A stretch of DNA of 64,000 bases from Streptococcus suis (GTDB lineage: Bacteria; Bacillota; Bacilli; Lactobacillales; Streptococcaceae). Both the position numbers and the translations under genes were made by a program. Shown piece after piece: positions 26,403 to 34,805 of this stretch. Numbering within the stretch: the first letter of the stretch is position 1; each line of letters opens with the position of its first letter. The DNA lies in NCBI GenBank assembly GCA_002831545.1, contig CP025095.1, positions 2,170,001 through 2,234,000 of the forward strand. Reading direction: 5' to 3'. Below the pieces are notes generated by a model. It saw nothing but the letters and a program-made list of their open reading frames with translations. It searched no databases and was not told the origin of the DNA.

Positions 26403-26481
26403 ATTTTCGCTGATGAAGAGTAATAAGCTGATCTAGGTCGGAGAAGAAGCTGCCGATGGCTTCTTGTTCGGGGAGGGTGGG
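26403..26481. repeat. hsdS distal direct repeat, copy A (silent cassette)
   Basis: 79 bp encoding PTLPEQEAIGSFFSDLDQLI plus THQRK-type tail, identical to copy B over 74 bp and differing from copy C by one base. It marks the C-terminal edge of the silent target-recognition domain. Confidence 0.95.
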
Positions 26482-26867
26482 AGCCGGGAATACTATATTG
26501 CTAAAGGGTTTATATTTAAGATTCCATGTATCAGATGTTAAACCTTGTGAATTCACCTGAAAAATTTGTAGTGAACTACTTCTCTTAAATAAATAGGAAA
26601 AGAATAACGCATAACTAAGATAAGTTGGAATTAATACTGTATAGGCAGGGCTAACTATTCCATCGTATATAGAATAACCAGATGCCCCTTGCCACATTCG
26701 CATAGAATTATATACAATATCTCCTTGCTTCAACACCTTATATTTCGTTTTATCTTCACTTGAATTATCTTTTCTACCAAGCTCTGAAAATCTTCTGACC
26801 CCATCACTTATAGTTACTGATAGCAACTCCCCCTCAGCTGAACATTCTAACCTCTCTACAAAGTATT

Positions 26868-26891
26868 CCCCCAACTTACGCTGTTTCCAAG
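26868..26891. repeat. hsdS proximal direct repeat, copy a (silent cassette)
   Basis: 24 bp encoding WKQRKLGE; identical at 28202-28225 and 28820-28843. It marks the N-terminal edge of the silent target-recognition domain. Confidence 0.93.
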
Positions 26892-26972
26892 TAGTTGTGA
26901 AAGCAGAGCTTTCATTGTATTTTCAGGCAAAAATAATAGTTCCGATTGAAAGTCGCTTTCTGAAAACTCGAC

Positions 26973-27641
26973 TTAAAACTGGTCTTTTCGTTCTTGTTCA
27001 AACTCCAAGGAGCGTTTGAGTAATTGGGATAATCCAGTCACATCTTGTTCCGCTAGCAACTCCATATAAAGAGCTCGATCTTCCTTACTAATCAGTACGG
27101 GTGCTCCCAATTTGAGCATACTTTGAAACATCAAAATCAGCCGTCCTGTCCGGCCGTTCCCATCACTAAATGGGTGAATACGCTCGAACTGAATATGCAC
27201 ATCTGCCAACACCTCTAACAGCTCAGCTTTTTCCAAAGGCAACCCCAAGCGATAGTTGGCATTGTCCACCCACTGTTGCATGAGAAAAGGCGTTTCCTCT
27301 GGCGATGCAGTCTTGAAGGTCGCACCAATAATAGCGTTTTGCACCGACTTAAACTGCCCCCGATCATGCTGTAGGCGGTCCATCAACAAGGCATGAATAT
27401 CCTTAACCAGTCCCAAACTCAGCTCTTCCCCATTATCTAAGGCAAATAGCAGAGCTTGGAAGGCTTGTTTGTGATTTTCAATCTCGTAAAATTCACGGAT
27501 ACTCTTGTGCTTGCCAGGTAGCGTACTTTCCAAAATAATCGAAACCGTCTCAGGCAGAGAAATGGTATTCCCCTCAATCCCGCTGGAATGATAGGCCATT
27601 CGTACCAGAAGGTCATCTAAATAATCTTGCGAATATGTCAT
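26973..27641 (-). CDS. Fic-domain protein embedded in the type I RM locus
   Basis: 222 aa. The Fic active-site loop HPFSDGNGRTGR is intact at 156-167 (catalytic His156), so AMP-transfer or related nucleotidyl transfer to a protein hydroxyl is expected. The inhibitory alpha-helix motif SxxxEG is at residues 19-24 (SSGIEG), N-terminal to the Fic core, making it a self-inhibited class II protein rather than one needing a separate antitoxin. It begins 12 bp after hsdS with AGAGG, and sits between hsdS and the silent cassette. The target is unknown. Confidence 0.92.
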   Translation of the reverse strand: MTYSQDYLDDLLVRMAYHSSGIEGNTISLPETVSIILESTLPGKHKSIREFYEIENHKQAFQALLFALDNGEELSLGLVKDIHALLMDRLQHDRGQFKSVQNAIIGATFKTASPEETPFLMQQWVDNANYRLGLPLEKAELLEVLADVHIQFERIHPFSDGNGRTGRLILMFQSMLKLGAPVLISKEDRALYMELLAEQDVTGLSQLLKRSLEFEQERKDQF

Positions 27642-27653
27642 ACTAACCTCTTT

Positions 27654-28898
27654 CTATATAAACATCTGCTGTAACAGCGCCTTTTTCAACAGTTTCAGAT
27701 GATCCAACTGACGCTGATGAAGAGTAATAAGCTGATCTAGGTCGGAGAAGAAGCTGCCGATGGCTTCTTGTTCGGGGAGGGTGGGGATGAATAATCTAGT
27801 TTTGAAGAAATCATTAGGAGCTATATTCAATAACCCATGATTTCTTGCCCCTTCAGCCGCAATCATAGATACTTCTTTATACCAGTTTACAGTATCGTAG
27901 TAACTCACTAGATAATCAGAACAAATCAAAGAAGTCGGTTTAAATACAATATAAAGTGTGGAAAGTACTCCCATTTCATACCTATCTAATCTTTTTATTG
28001 CTCCCCACGGATAGCCATTTGAATATGATTTATTATAGGCGAATTCACCCTTCTTAATTAGATAGTAACTGGATACATCTTTACTTGCAACTTGCTTATT
28101 AAAAAACTCTTCTTGGTCTACTAATCCATGTTGTGCGGAAATAGTTAGCGGTAAACTAGAAATCAATTCTTTATTTCTTCTAGTAACTCTTTTACTAACC
28201 TCCCCCAACTTACGCTGTTTCCAAGCGTCCGTAAATTCTGGGAATCTTAGCTCAGGAAAATCGTTTCCATTCCCTTTCGGAAACATTTTCTGTAACAAAG
28301 CCTTCTTCAATTCTTTAACATCATCTAATTTTCGCTGATGAAGAGTAATAAGCTGATCTAGGTCGGAGAAGAAGCTGCCGATGGCTTCTTGCTCGGGGAG
28401 GGTGGGGAGGGGAATAGGTAGACCTTTGAAAACTGAATCTTTAATGGCAAATCTATCTGAGCGAGCTCCACTATCCCCATTCAGCTCCATATATCTATGC
28501 CAAATTGTTGTGTCAAAATACTTCTCTACAAAATCCAAATGTATATCTGAAAATCTAAATATAGTATAAAGAGGCGACATAACCCCCACTCTTCCCAATT
28601 TATTCCGCTTTATTGGACCAACTGGAGCTAAATTTGAAATCCTTGGATTATATACAAAATCATCAGGACTCACAATATAGTATCCACTTATATTATCCAA
28701 ACTAGAGATATTTTTTTCAAAGAAATCCCTCTGAGAAATGATACCGAATTCAGCAGAATTTGTAAAAGTTTCTACATACTGTCTATCTAGATTTTTTTGA
28801 CTAATTTTTTCCGCCACCTCCCCCAACTTACGCTGTTTCCAAGTGTCCGTGAATCCGGGGAAGCGCAATCGTGGTACTGTTGATTTTTCTTTTGTCAT
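27654..28898 (-). CDS. hsdS: Type I restriction-modification specificity subunit
   Basis: 414 aa with two target-recognition domains. Start at the ATG preceded by GGAGGGACT (MTKEKSTVPRLRFPGFTDTW). Domain 1 spans residues about 25-165 and domain 2 about 232-372. Each is opened by TWKQRKLGEV or AWKQRKLGEV and closed by LPEQEAIGSFFSDLDQLIT followed by a helical spacer (KELKKALLQKMFP; KLLKKALLQQMFI). It sets the DNA sequence of the HsdM/HsdR complex. The nearly identical repeats around both domains let the same domain occupy either slot. Confidence 0.96.
   Translation of the reverse strand: MTKEKSTVPRLRFPGFTDTWKQRKLGEVAEKISQKNLDRQYVETFTNSAEFGIISQRDFFEKNISSLDNISGYYIVSPDDFVYNPRISNLAPVGPIKRNKLGRVGVMSPLYTIFRFSDIHLDFVEKYFDTTIWHRYMELNGDSGARSDRFAIKDSVFKGLPIPLPTLPEQEAIGSFFSDLDQLITLHQRKLDDVKELKKALLQKMFPKGNGNDFPELRFPEFTDAWKQRKLGEVSKRVTRRNKELISSLPLTISAQHGLVDQEEFFNKQVASKDVSSYYLIKKGEFAYNKSYSNGYPWGAIKRLDRYEMGVLSTLYIVFKPTSLICSDYLVSYYDTVNWYKEVSMIAAEGARNHGLLNIAPNDFFKTRLFIPTLPEQEAIGSFFSDLDQLITLHQRQLDHLKLLKKALLQQMFI
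27712..27785. repeat. hsdS distal direct repeat, copy B (after TRD2)
   Basis: 74 bp identical to copy A, same orientation. It encodes the conserved helix closing domain 2. Confidence 0.95.
28202..28225. repeat. hsdS proximal direct repeat, copy b (before TRD2)
   Basis: 24 bp identical to copies a and c, in the same orientation, encoding WKQRKLGE. Confidence 0.93.
28327..28405. repeat. hsdS distal direct repeat, copy C (after TRD1)
   Basis: 79 bp, one mismatch to copy A (GCTCG for GTTCG). Encodes the helix closing domain 1. Confidence 0.95.
28820..28843. repeat. hsdS proximal direct repeat, copy c (before TRD1)
   Basis: 24 bp identical to copies a and b. Opens domain 1 close to the N-terminus of hsdS. 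Confidence 0.93.
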
Positions 28899-29005
28899 AG
28901 TCCCTCCTTTTCTACTTTCTTTTTGTTTCATTTTTGAAAGTTATTTTTGCAATTTTTCGGACGATTTCCATTCTATTATACGCTATCATCCAACAAAATC
29001 GCAAC

Positions 29006-32000
29006 CTATTGCCCAACCAAGTCGTCAGCCAAATCATATAGTGCTTGTCTTAACTGATTACGGTACTGAATCTTGCTCAAGCCTTTAACAGCATCACCTT
29101 CTGCCCAGGTCTGGTAATCGCGACTAGCTTCTTTTATCAAGGTACGTAAGTGTCCGGTATCATCCAAGTCATTCTGACCAAATCGATGTCTCGCCAACAA
29201 CTCACGTAGTTCTTGGTTGCGGATATGTTCCGTCAAGCCCCATTGGATTCGGAATGCAAAGAGCTTCTTGTCAATGTAAACATGCGAGGCTTCTTGGATA
29301 ATCTTCTGACTATCAATCCCCTTGACTGGATAAGCAAAGTTCATATCTTGTGTCGGAAAATCACCTCGATAGATTGCATCCCCTGTTTGACGGATCTGGT
29401 CAGCATAGTTGAGGTCTTCCAAACCGCTTGCAAATCTATCCAATTCATCCCTGGTAGCTGCGGCTTCTACCATCTTCTCTTCGTGAACCTGATTCAGCAA
29501 GAGCTCAACCAGTTCGGTCAATTTATCGTAGTCAATTGTCACTTCCTTGATGTGAGTCATCTTGAGTTCAATTTGGTGAATGCTAACTTTTTGTTCTTTC
29601 GCCAAGGTTCGTTTCAATTCGTTGGCTAAGACTGTCGTCAAAAGGTTTTCTTCCTCTACAGACATTCCCAAACTTTCAATAAAGCGGTCCGGCTGATTGT
29701 AATCAAATCCTTCAATCACCCCATCAACCTCCTCTGGCTGATACTGTTTCAGCTTAGACAATCCTTGATTGTAAGCACGGAGCAATTCTAACATAGCCTC
29801 ACGCTTTTTCTCAGACTTCGGAATATCATTGAAATCACCCGTCAACTCTCTCAATTGGTCGACCGTTTGTTTGACTTCAGCAAATACATCCTTGAAAGGC
29901 TTAGCCACCAGTCCATTTTTTTCATTGTTATTTTTTTGTTCCGCATCTGATAAATCGGCAGCACTATCATCTGCATAGATGGCCAAGGCCTGATTCATCA
30001 ATTTCTCATTATGAGCTGGCCAGCGGTAATTGACCACCCGTCCAAAAGGTTTTTTATCCATATCCTCCACACGATTGGTACGAGAATAGGCCTGGATAAG
30101 ACTGGCTCCTTTTAGGGTTCGGTCAACATAAAGAGTATTGAGCTCAGGAGCATTGAAACCTGTCAACAACTGATCCACGACAATCACCAAATCTAAGTAG
30201 TTCTTGTCCTTGGCTGTTCTATTAAGGCGACTAACCAGGTCCTCTGTATAAGAGGCAACATCTGACAAGCCAAAGGATGTCCCAAATTCTGTGTTATAGA
30301 TCGTAATAGCTTCAAGCAAACCAGTATTTGACTCGACCATACTATCATTATTTTGAGTATTCAAGGCAAAGGTCACTCCCACCTTCAAGACCAGACCTCC
30401 TTGCTCTCGATGCAGTTGATTGATTCGTTGAAACTCTCGGAAATACATCATAGCCATGGGTGTGGAGGCCCTGCCTCCACCTACGTGGGTGGTGAACAAG
30501 GCATTGTAACGGCCACTGCCAGAGCGATTCGCCCAGTGTTTGAAGACATCTTCGACTACCAGTCGAACATGCTCTGGATTTTCATCATAGATGCTAGAAG
30601 TCACCGCATCATCCATATCATCTGGACTTAGATAGGCAATTTTTTCTTCAATCTGTGCACTTGTCCACTTCGGGTATTTTTGCCGATAAAAATCTGGTAA
30701 GTAAGTTGTTTTTAGTTTTTCCTGATCAATGGTTGTCTCAAAATCCACCTTAAACCCTAGCACATTGCGGTCACTAATGGCATTTTTAATAGTGTAGGCA
30801 TGAAGAAGAGGACCAAAAATATCTTGCGTCCGCAGACTAGCACCTGTATCATCTAAGTTGGGAGTTCCTGTATAGCCAATCCAAGCCGCTTTCTTAAAGG
30901 CCTTTTGAATCCCTGCAAAACTATCTCCACCAGTTGAGCGATGAGCTTCGTCAACGATAAACACGATATGCTTATCTGGTGATTTGAAGGATTTTCTCTT
31001 CACCAGTGTATCCAATTTTTGCACAGAAGTAACGATAATCCCACTATCCTTACTAGTCAACTGCCGTGCCAAGGCTGTGGTATTTTGAGTTTCTCGAATA
31101 CTGCCAAAACTATTCTCCCCAGCTTCTGGATCATAAGCCAGATAATCATCCTTAGTCTGATTGGTCAAAGCGATACGATCCACTAGAAAGACAACCTTGT
31201 CTACCTTGGGCATTCGACTTGCCAGCCAAGCTGTTTTAAAACTAGTAATCGTCTTCCCTGAGCCTGTCGTATGCCAGATGTAGCCAACCTTGTTACAGCC
31301 TAGTTCAAAATCGACTTTTTTTATCCCCTCAATGACCGCCTGAGTGGCATAAACTTGATAGGGACGCATGACTTTCAGCATTTGTTTCTGCGGTGTCCCG
31401 TCTAAGATCATGTAGTTGGTCGCCATCTGATGGGCCATAGGAATGCTGAGCATGGAATCCGCAAATTCTTTCCAATTCCGAACCTTACTACCGTCAGATT
31501 TACGCTGCCAGTGGAAAGCAAAGTCCTTATTAAATTTCTCCGCAGTGGTATTGGCCATATAGCGAACATTGTTGGGGGCGATAGCGACTAGAATCTGCAA
31601 GGTAGAAAAAATATCCGTATATTGCCGTTCCTGGATATATTGATGCATTTGGTTCAATGCCTTGTCCACATCTACCGTATCCTTTTTCTCTTCAATCTGA
31701 ATAATAGGTAAGCCATTAATCAACAAGGTTGTATCGAATATACATTCTCGTCGTCCAGGGATTTTAGGAGCCCTACGGATTTGGTTCACCACTTGGTAGA
31801 CAGTGTCCCCACCGCCTATCTTACGTTGGTCGAATACTGTCAAAAATGTATGCCGTCCATCATCAAGCGTAATTTCCAATTCGGAAACACCGCTAATTCC
31901 ATATAAAAACTGACCAGCCTCATAAGGTGTCTTCAGATCTGAAATAATCTGCTTGACCTGAGCAAACTCGGTATCGCTCAAGGGTTTGTCCAATCGATGT

Positions 32001-32212
32001 TGGTTGTGTTGCCAGAGAATATTACGAAAATTTTCCCATAATTGCTCCGTTGTCTTGATACCCGGCTCATGAGTCCACAGTTTAGATTTGACTGCATACA
32101 GGGGCGAAGAATCACTAACAGACCATTCTAGACCTTCTAGGTGCTCCGGCTGTGTAATAGTCCCTGTCGTAATATATTGAATCAATTCTGTTTCAAATGC
32201 TAATTCATTCAT
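29006..32212 (-). CDS. hsdR: Type I restriction endonuclease motor/nuclease subunit
   Basis: 1068 aa, full length. The N-terminal nuclease domain has the PD-(D/E)xK-like GLPIIQIEEKK. The superfamily 2 translocase has WHTTGSGKTITSF (Walker A), VFIVDEAHRST (DEAH box), IGYTGTP (motif III) and a second RecA lobe with LIQAYSRTNRV. The C-terminal helical domain binds HsdM. It starts inside the 3' end of the half-S-like gene (8-bp overlap). Its stop is 108 bp before the hsdS start. Confidence 0.97.
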   Translation of the reverse strand: MNELAFETELIQYITTGTITQPEHLEGLEWSVSDSSPLYAVKSKLWTHEPGIKTTEQLWENFRNILWQHNQHRLDKPLSDTEFAQVKQIISDLKTPYEAGQFLYGISGVSELEITLDDGRHTFLTVFDQRKIGGGDTVYQVVNQIRRAPKIPGRRECIFDTTLLINGLPIIQIEEKKDTVDVDKALNQMHQYIQERQYTDIFSTLQILVAIAPNNVRYMANTTAEKFNKDFAFHWQRKSDGSKVRNWKEFADSMLSIPMAHQMATNYMILDGTPQKQMLKVMRPYQVYATQAVIEGIKKVDFELGCNKVGYIWHTTGSGKTITSFKTAWLASRMPKVDKVVFLVDRIALTNQTKDDYLAYDPEAGENSFGSIRETQNTTALARQLTSKDSGIIVTSVQKLDTLVKRKSFKSPDKHIVFIVDEAHRSTGGDSFAGIQKAFKKAAWIGYTGTPNLDDTGASLRTQDIFGPLLHAYTIKNAISDRNVLGFKVDFETTIDQEKLKTTYLPDFYRQKYPKWTSAQIEEKIAYLSPDDMDDAVTSSIYDENPEHVRLVVEDVFKHWANRSGSGRYNALFTTHVGGGRASTPMAMMYFREFQRINQLHREQGGLVLKVGVTFALNTQNNDSMVESNTGLLEAITIYNTEFGTSFGLSDVASYTEDLVSRLNRTAKDKNYLDLVIVVDQLLTGFNAPELNTLYVDRTLKGASLIQAYSRTNRVEDMDKKPFGRVVNYRWPAHNEKLMNQALAIYADDSAADLSDAEQKNNNEKNGLVAKPFKDVFAEVKQTVDQLRELTGDFNDIPKSEKKREAMLELLRAYNQGLSKLKQYQPEEVDGVIEGFDYNQPDRFIESLGMSVEEENLLTTVLANELKRTLAKEQKVSIHQIELKMTHIKEVTIDYDKLTELVELLLNQVHEEKMVEAAATRDELDRFASGLEDLNYADQIRQTGDAIYRGDFPTQDMNFAYPVKGIDSQKIIQEASHVYIDKKLFAFRIQWGLTEHIRNQELRELLARHRFGQNDLDDTGHLRTLIKEASRDYQTWAEGDAVKGLSKIQYRNQLRQALYDLADDLVGQ

Positions 32213-32780
32213 GTGCGTAAACCTCCTTTAACAAATATGTTAGTCGTAAAAAATCTCCTTGCGCATAAGCTTGCCGCTTCTGCCGTAAAGCTAATCCATC
32301 TAAATAAATCTTTCCTAATTTTTGCTGACTATCTAAAGGAGGCAAGGCGCCTAGCTGTAAACTTTTCAGTTGCTTGACTGTATATTTCATTACCTCACTC
32401 CCCTGTAAGCTTTGGTAAAACTGCCGTCTAATAGCCGAGGATTCATTGATCAGATACAGCAAGAAGACCTTATCCAGCTTTGCAATGGGTTCAATTTTGA
32501 TATAGTTCTGTGTATAGAGTAAGCCTGCGTGCTCTGCTCTCACTAAAACAGCCTTCCCCGATAGTAAACTAAAGAGTAAGTCTCCCTCCTCAAGCAAGGT
32601 CACTTCTCTATCTGTCGTCACGGTCCGACTATCTATCACTTCTTCTATCACCTCATAACCATCCAATTGATGATGTTGCTGATTGTAGAGGATATAGTCT
32701 CTAGCATCTTCCCAGCTAGTAGTATCCAAGCGAACCTGTAAACTACCTCCCGTAAAGTGAGCCAATTCTTCTAGTTTCAT
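32205..32780 (-). CDS. Half-length HsdS-like (single target-recognition domain) protein
   Basis: 191 aa. Start chosen at MKLEELAHFTGG, preceded by AAAGGAAAG; the longer frame begins nine codons earlier. The order resembles half an HsdS: N-terminal beta/loop region (EEGDLLFSLLSGKAVLVRAE, YTQNYIKIEP), then a helical end (LPPLDSQQKLGKIYLDGLAL RQKRQ) like the spacer of HsdS. Sequence is unlike the two domains of the neighbouring hsdS. It is translationally coupled to hsdR (8-bp overlap) and is first in the operon. Possible roles: an alternative S half, a modulator of the complex, or a relic. The assignment is by pattern only. Confidence 0.65.
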   Translation of the reverse strand: MKLEELAHFTGGSLQVRLDTTSWEDARDYILYNQQHHQLDGYEVIEEVIDSRTVTTDREVTLLEEGDLLFSLLSGKAVLVRAEHAGLLYTQNYIKIEPIAKLDKVFLLYLINESSAIRRQFYQSLQGSEVMKYTVKQLKSLQLGALPPLDSQQKLGKIYLDGLALRQKRQAYAQGDFLRLTYLLKEVYAHE

Positions 32781-32900
32781 AACTTTCCTTTCTTTGAAAT
32801 TTTTCATAATTACATTTTTTCGCTAAAATAAGTATAGCATCTCCTCGGAAATCCGTCAATAAATTATGTAATTTTTAAAAATTAAAAAGGAGGTTCTGCC

Positions 32901-33827
32901 ATGAACTTATCAAAAGAAAAACAGCTTTTCCATCACTATTATGCAAATTGGCTTCGGATTTACAAGGAAGGAGCCATTCGAGAAGTCACTCTCAAGAAAT
33001 ATAGAATGACATTGCAGTGGCTTATCAGGCTAGCTCCTAGTCTGTTGTTGGAAGATTTGAATCGGGTTCGTTACCAAGAATTGATTAACAGCTATGCTAA
33101 AACACATGAACGACAGACAACCATGGATTTTCATCACCAGTTGAAAGGAGCTATTTTAGACGCTGTAGATGAAGGAATTATTGAACGAGATCCGACACGT
33201 AAGGTGATTATCAAAGGAAGACTTCCTCGAAAGAAAAAGACAAAATACCTCAACCAATTTGAACTTCATCAGTTGATACAAGAATTACGTCTCGGAGAGG
33301 AGCTGAATTGGGATTGGCTCATCTTATTAATTGCTAAAACAGGTATTCGATTCTCAGAAGCCCTTGCTCTCACTACTCAAGATTTTGATTTTCACAGACA
33401 GCTATTGACCATTGATAAAACATGGAATTATAACGGAGACGGCGGATTTTTACCTACAAAAAATAAATCTTCAATTCGAAAAATCCAACTCGACTGGCAA
33501 ACCAGCACCCAATTCGCCAACTTATTGCAGCACGCCCAACCCGATGACCTACTTTTCGTGAAGAAAGAGCGGATATACAACTCTACCATCAATGCCATTC
33601 TTGAAAAGCGTTGCCTAAGTGCAAACCTTCCTGTCATCACCATTCATGCCCTGCGACACACCCATGCATCTATTTTATTATTTGCCGGGGTCTCTATCGC
33701 AAGTGTTGCTAGACGACTTGGTCATGCAAGCATAACAACGACCCAAAAAACCTATCTTCATATCATTCGTGAGTTGGAAAACCAAGATGTTGATTTAATT
33801 ATGCGGTCACTATCAGGACTTTGTTGA
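32901..33827 (+). CDS. Tyrosine site-specific recombinase diverging from the RM operon
   Basis: 308 aa. Complete catalytic set: Arg150 in KTGIRFSEAL, Lys near 187, His249 and Arg252 in IHALRHTHAS, His275 in RRLGHASITTTQ and Tyr285. N-terminal SAM-like core-binding domain (residues 10-95). AAGGAGG precedes ATG. Comparable recombinases next to type I RM loci of streptococci (CreX/PsrA type) rearrange hsdS genes; here it is 73 bp from the first RM gene on the other strand. It could instead be a relic integrase of an island; no att repeats were identified. Confidence 0.9.
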   Translation: MNLSKEKQLFHHYYANWLRIYKEGAIREVTLKKYRMTLQWLIRLAPSLLLEDLNRVRYQELINSYAKTHERQTTMDFHHQLKGAILDAVDEGIIERDPTRKVIIKGRLPRKKKTKYLNQFELHQLIQELRLGEELNWDWLILLIAKTGIRFSEALALTTQDFDFHRQLLTIDKTWNYNGDGGFLPTKNKSSIRKIQLDWQTSTQFANLLQHAQPDDLLFVKKERIYNSTINAILEKRCLSANLPVITIHALRHTHASILLFAGVSIASVARRLGHASITTTQKTYLHIIRELENQDVDLIMRSLSGLC

Positions 33828-33871
33828 CATTCCTATCTCTATCGTAACAAGGCTTGTACTGACAATAGCAA

Positions 33872-33902
33872 AAGACGACTCCAAACGGAATCGTCTTTTT
33901 TC
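33872..33902 (+). terminator. Terminator after the recombinase
   Basis: AAGACGA / TCGTCTT stem with inner CC/GG pairs and TTTTT, 45 bp after the stop. It may also act for the convergent CPBP gene. Confidence 0.85.
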
Positions 33903-33906
33903 TTAC

Positions 33907-34572
33907 TTATTGAAAATAGTAAAATGCCACTACCGACCAGGCATTATTGATAAAATGAACTGCAATAGGGTAAATCAGATAATCTGTTTTATAGTAGAGG
34001 TAAGCCAGCAAGAAACCTGGGCTAGCATAAATAATCCATGAACCCAAATCTGTTGGTCCATGCAGGAAAGCAAAAATCAAACCAGATACTACAATTCCTA
34101 GAATCTTGTGCTTTTCAAATAGCTTTTTGAAAAGATAGCCTCTGACAATGATCTCCTCTGAAATAGCAGGCAAACAAGCCATATTGATAAGAGCTAACCA
34201 AAATGGAATGTTTTCTAATAACTTTGTCAATTCAAGCTCATTGCTGGTTTCTTCAATCCCCTGAAGTTCCAGAATGTAATAGCCAAGGTGTTTAAACAGC
34301 TGAGCTACCGCGAATGTTAAGACAACTAAACCAAGACCTTTCCAAGTTAAAAAACTTCTATCCCAAATCTTGATACCATTCTTCTCAGCTCTCCAGTACA
34401 TAAAGACAATAATCACGAAGGATACTAAGGCTGCTCCCCACTGGGCTAATTGAGAAGTAGATACCTCTAAAATAGCATCTGGAAGAACAGCAATTAATAA
34501 CAAACCAAACGCTCTCAGTAATACCCAAAGTTTTCGACCAAGCCATTTCATCCCTTGACAAAATGTTTTCAT
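33907..34572 (-). CDS. CPBP-family intramembrane metalloprotease (copy 1)
   Basis: 221 aa with about six to seven TM segments. Abi/CaaX-protease motifs: SEEIIVRGYLF (EExxxR), FAFLHGPTDLGSW (FxxxH) and HFINNAW (HxxxN). Members cleave prenylated or small peptide substrates or mature/immunise against bacteriocins; the role here is unknown. It is a close paralogue of the gene at 34806-35471, with near-identical C-terminal halves (from FEKHKILGIVVSGL). Confidence 0.88.
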   Translation of the reverse strand: MKTFCQGMKWLGRKLWVLLRAFGLLLIAVLPDAILEVSTSQLAQWGAALVSFVIIVFMYWRAEKNGIKIWDRSFLTWKGLGLVVLTFAVAQLFKHLGYYILELQGIEETSNELELTKLLENIPFWLALINMACLPAISEEIIVRGYLFKKLFEKHKILGIVVSGLIFAFLHGPTDLGSWIIYASPGFLLAYLYYKTDYLIYPIAVHFINNAWSVVAFYYFQ

Positions 34573-34673
34573 ATCAATCCCCTATTCTGATACATAATCA
34601 AAGGATTATGTAATTAGCTTTTGTAATATACTTATAATACAACGATACAGGGTATTTGTCAATAGAAACCAAT

Positions 34674-34714
34674 AAAAAATACTAAGTATTCCTAGTATTT
34701 TCTAAAGCGTTGAT
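34674..34714. repeat. Relic of the accA 3' end plus terminator
   Basis: 41 bp matching 35989-36029 at 39 positions. The matching part of the functional copy holds the last codons of accA, its stop and the terminator hairpin. No accA frame remains here. It lies between the two CPBP genes, so it marks a breakpoint of a duplication. Confidence 0.85.
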
Positions 34715-34805
34715 TAATTATCCAATAGGAAAATCTGATAGTTCCTAACAAGGTTAGTTAAGAGGGCATTCTTCCAGCTTTCAAGAGCTATATTTTATTG
34801 CAGTT

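Larger units (their letters stand above)
26401..26922 (-). pseudogene. 5'-truncated hsdS cassette carrying one target-recognition domain
   Basis: Encodes about 170 codons of an HsdS half. The conserved entry segment TWKQRKLGE, one target-recognition domain (unlike either in the intact hsdS) and the conserved segment LPEQEAIGSFFSDLDQLIT ending HQRK-stop. Upstream the frame meets TGA at 26923-26925 and there is no start; only a TTG inside the entry segment. It stops exactly where the intact gene continues HQRKLDDVKEL. It looks like a donor/silent specificity cassette or a recombination remnant, 44 bp before hsdM. Confidence 0.8.

Noticed and set aside
26401..28898. Invertible hsdS system
   Set aside because: All shared repeats between hsdS and the silent cassette are in direct, not inverted, orientation, so recombination between them cannot invert DNA.
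32808..32900. Inverted repeat or att site between the half-S gene and recombinase
   Set aside because: AATTAC/GTAATT motifs occur, but arms are short and imperfect in AT-rich DNA.
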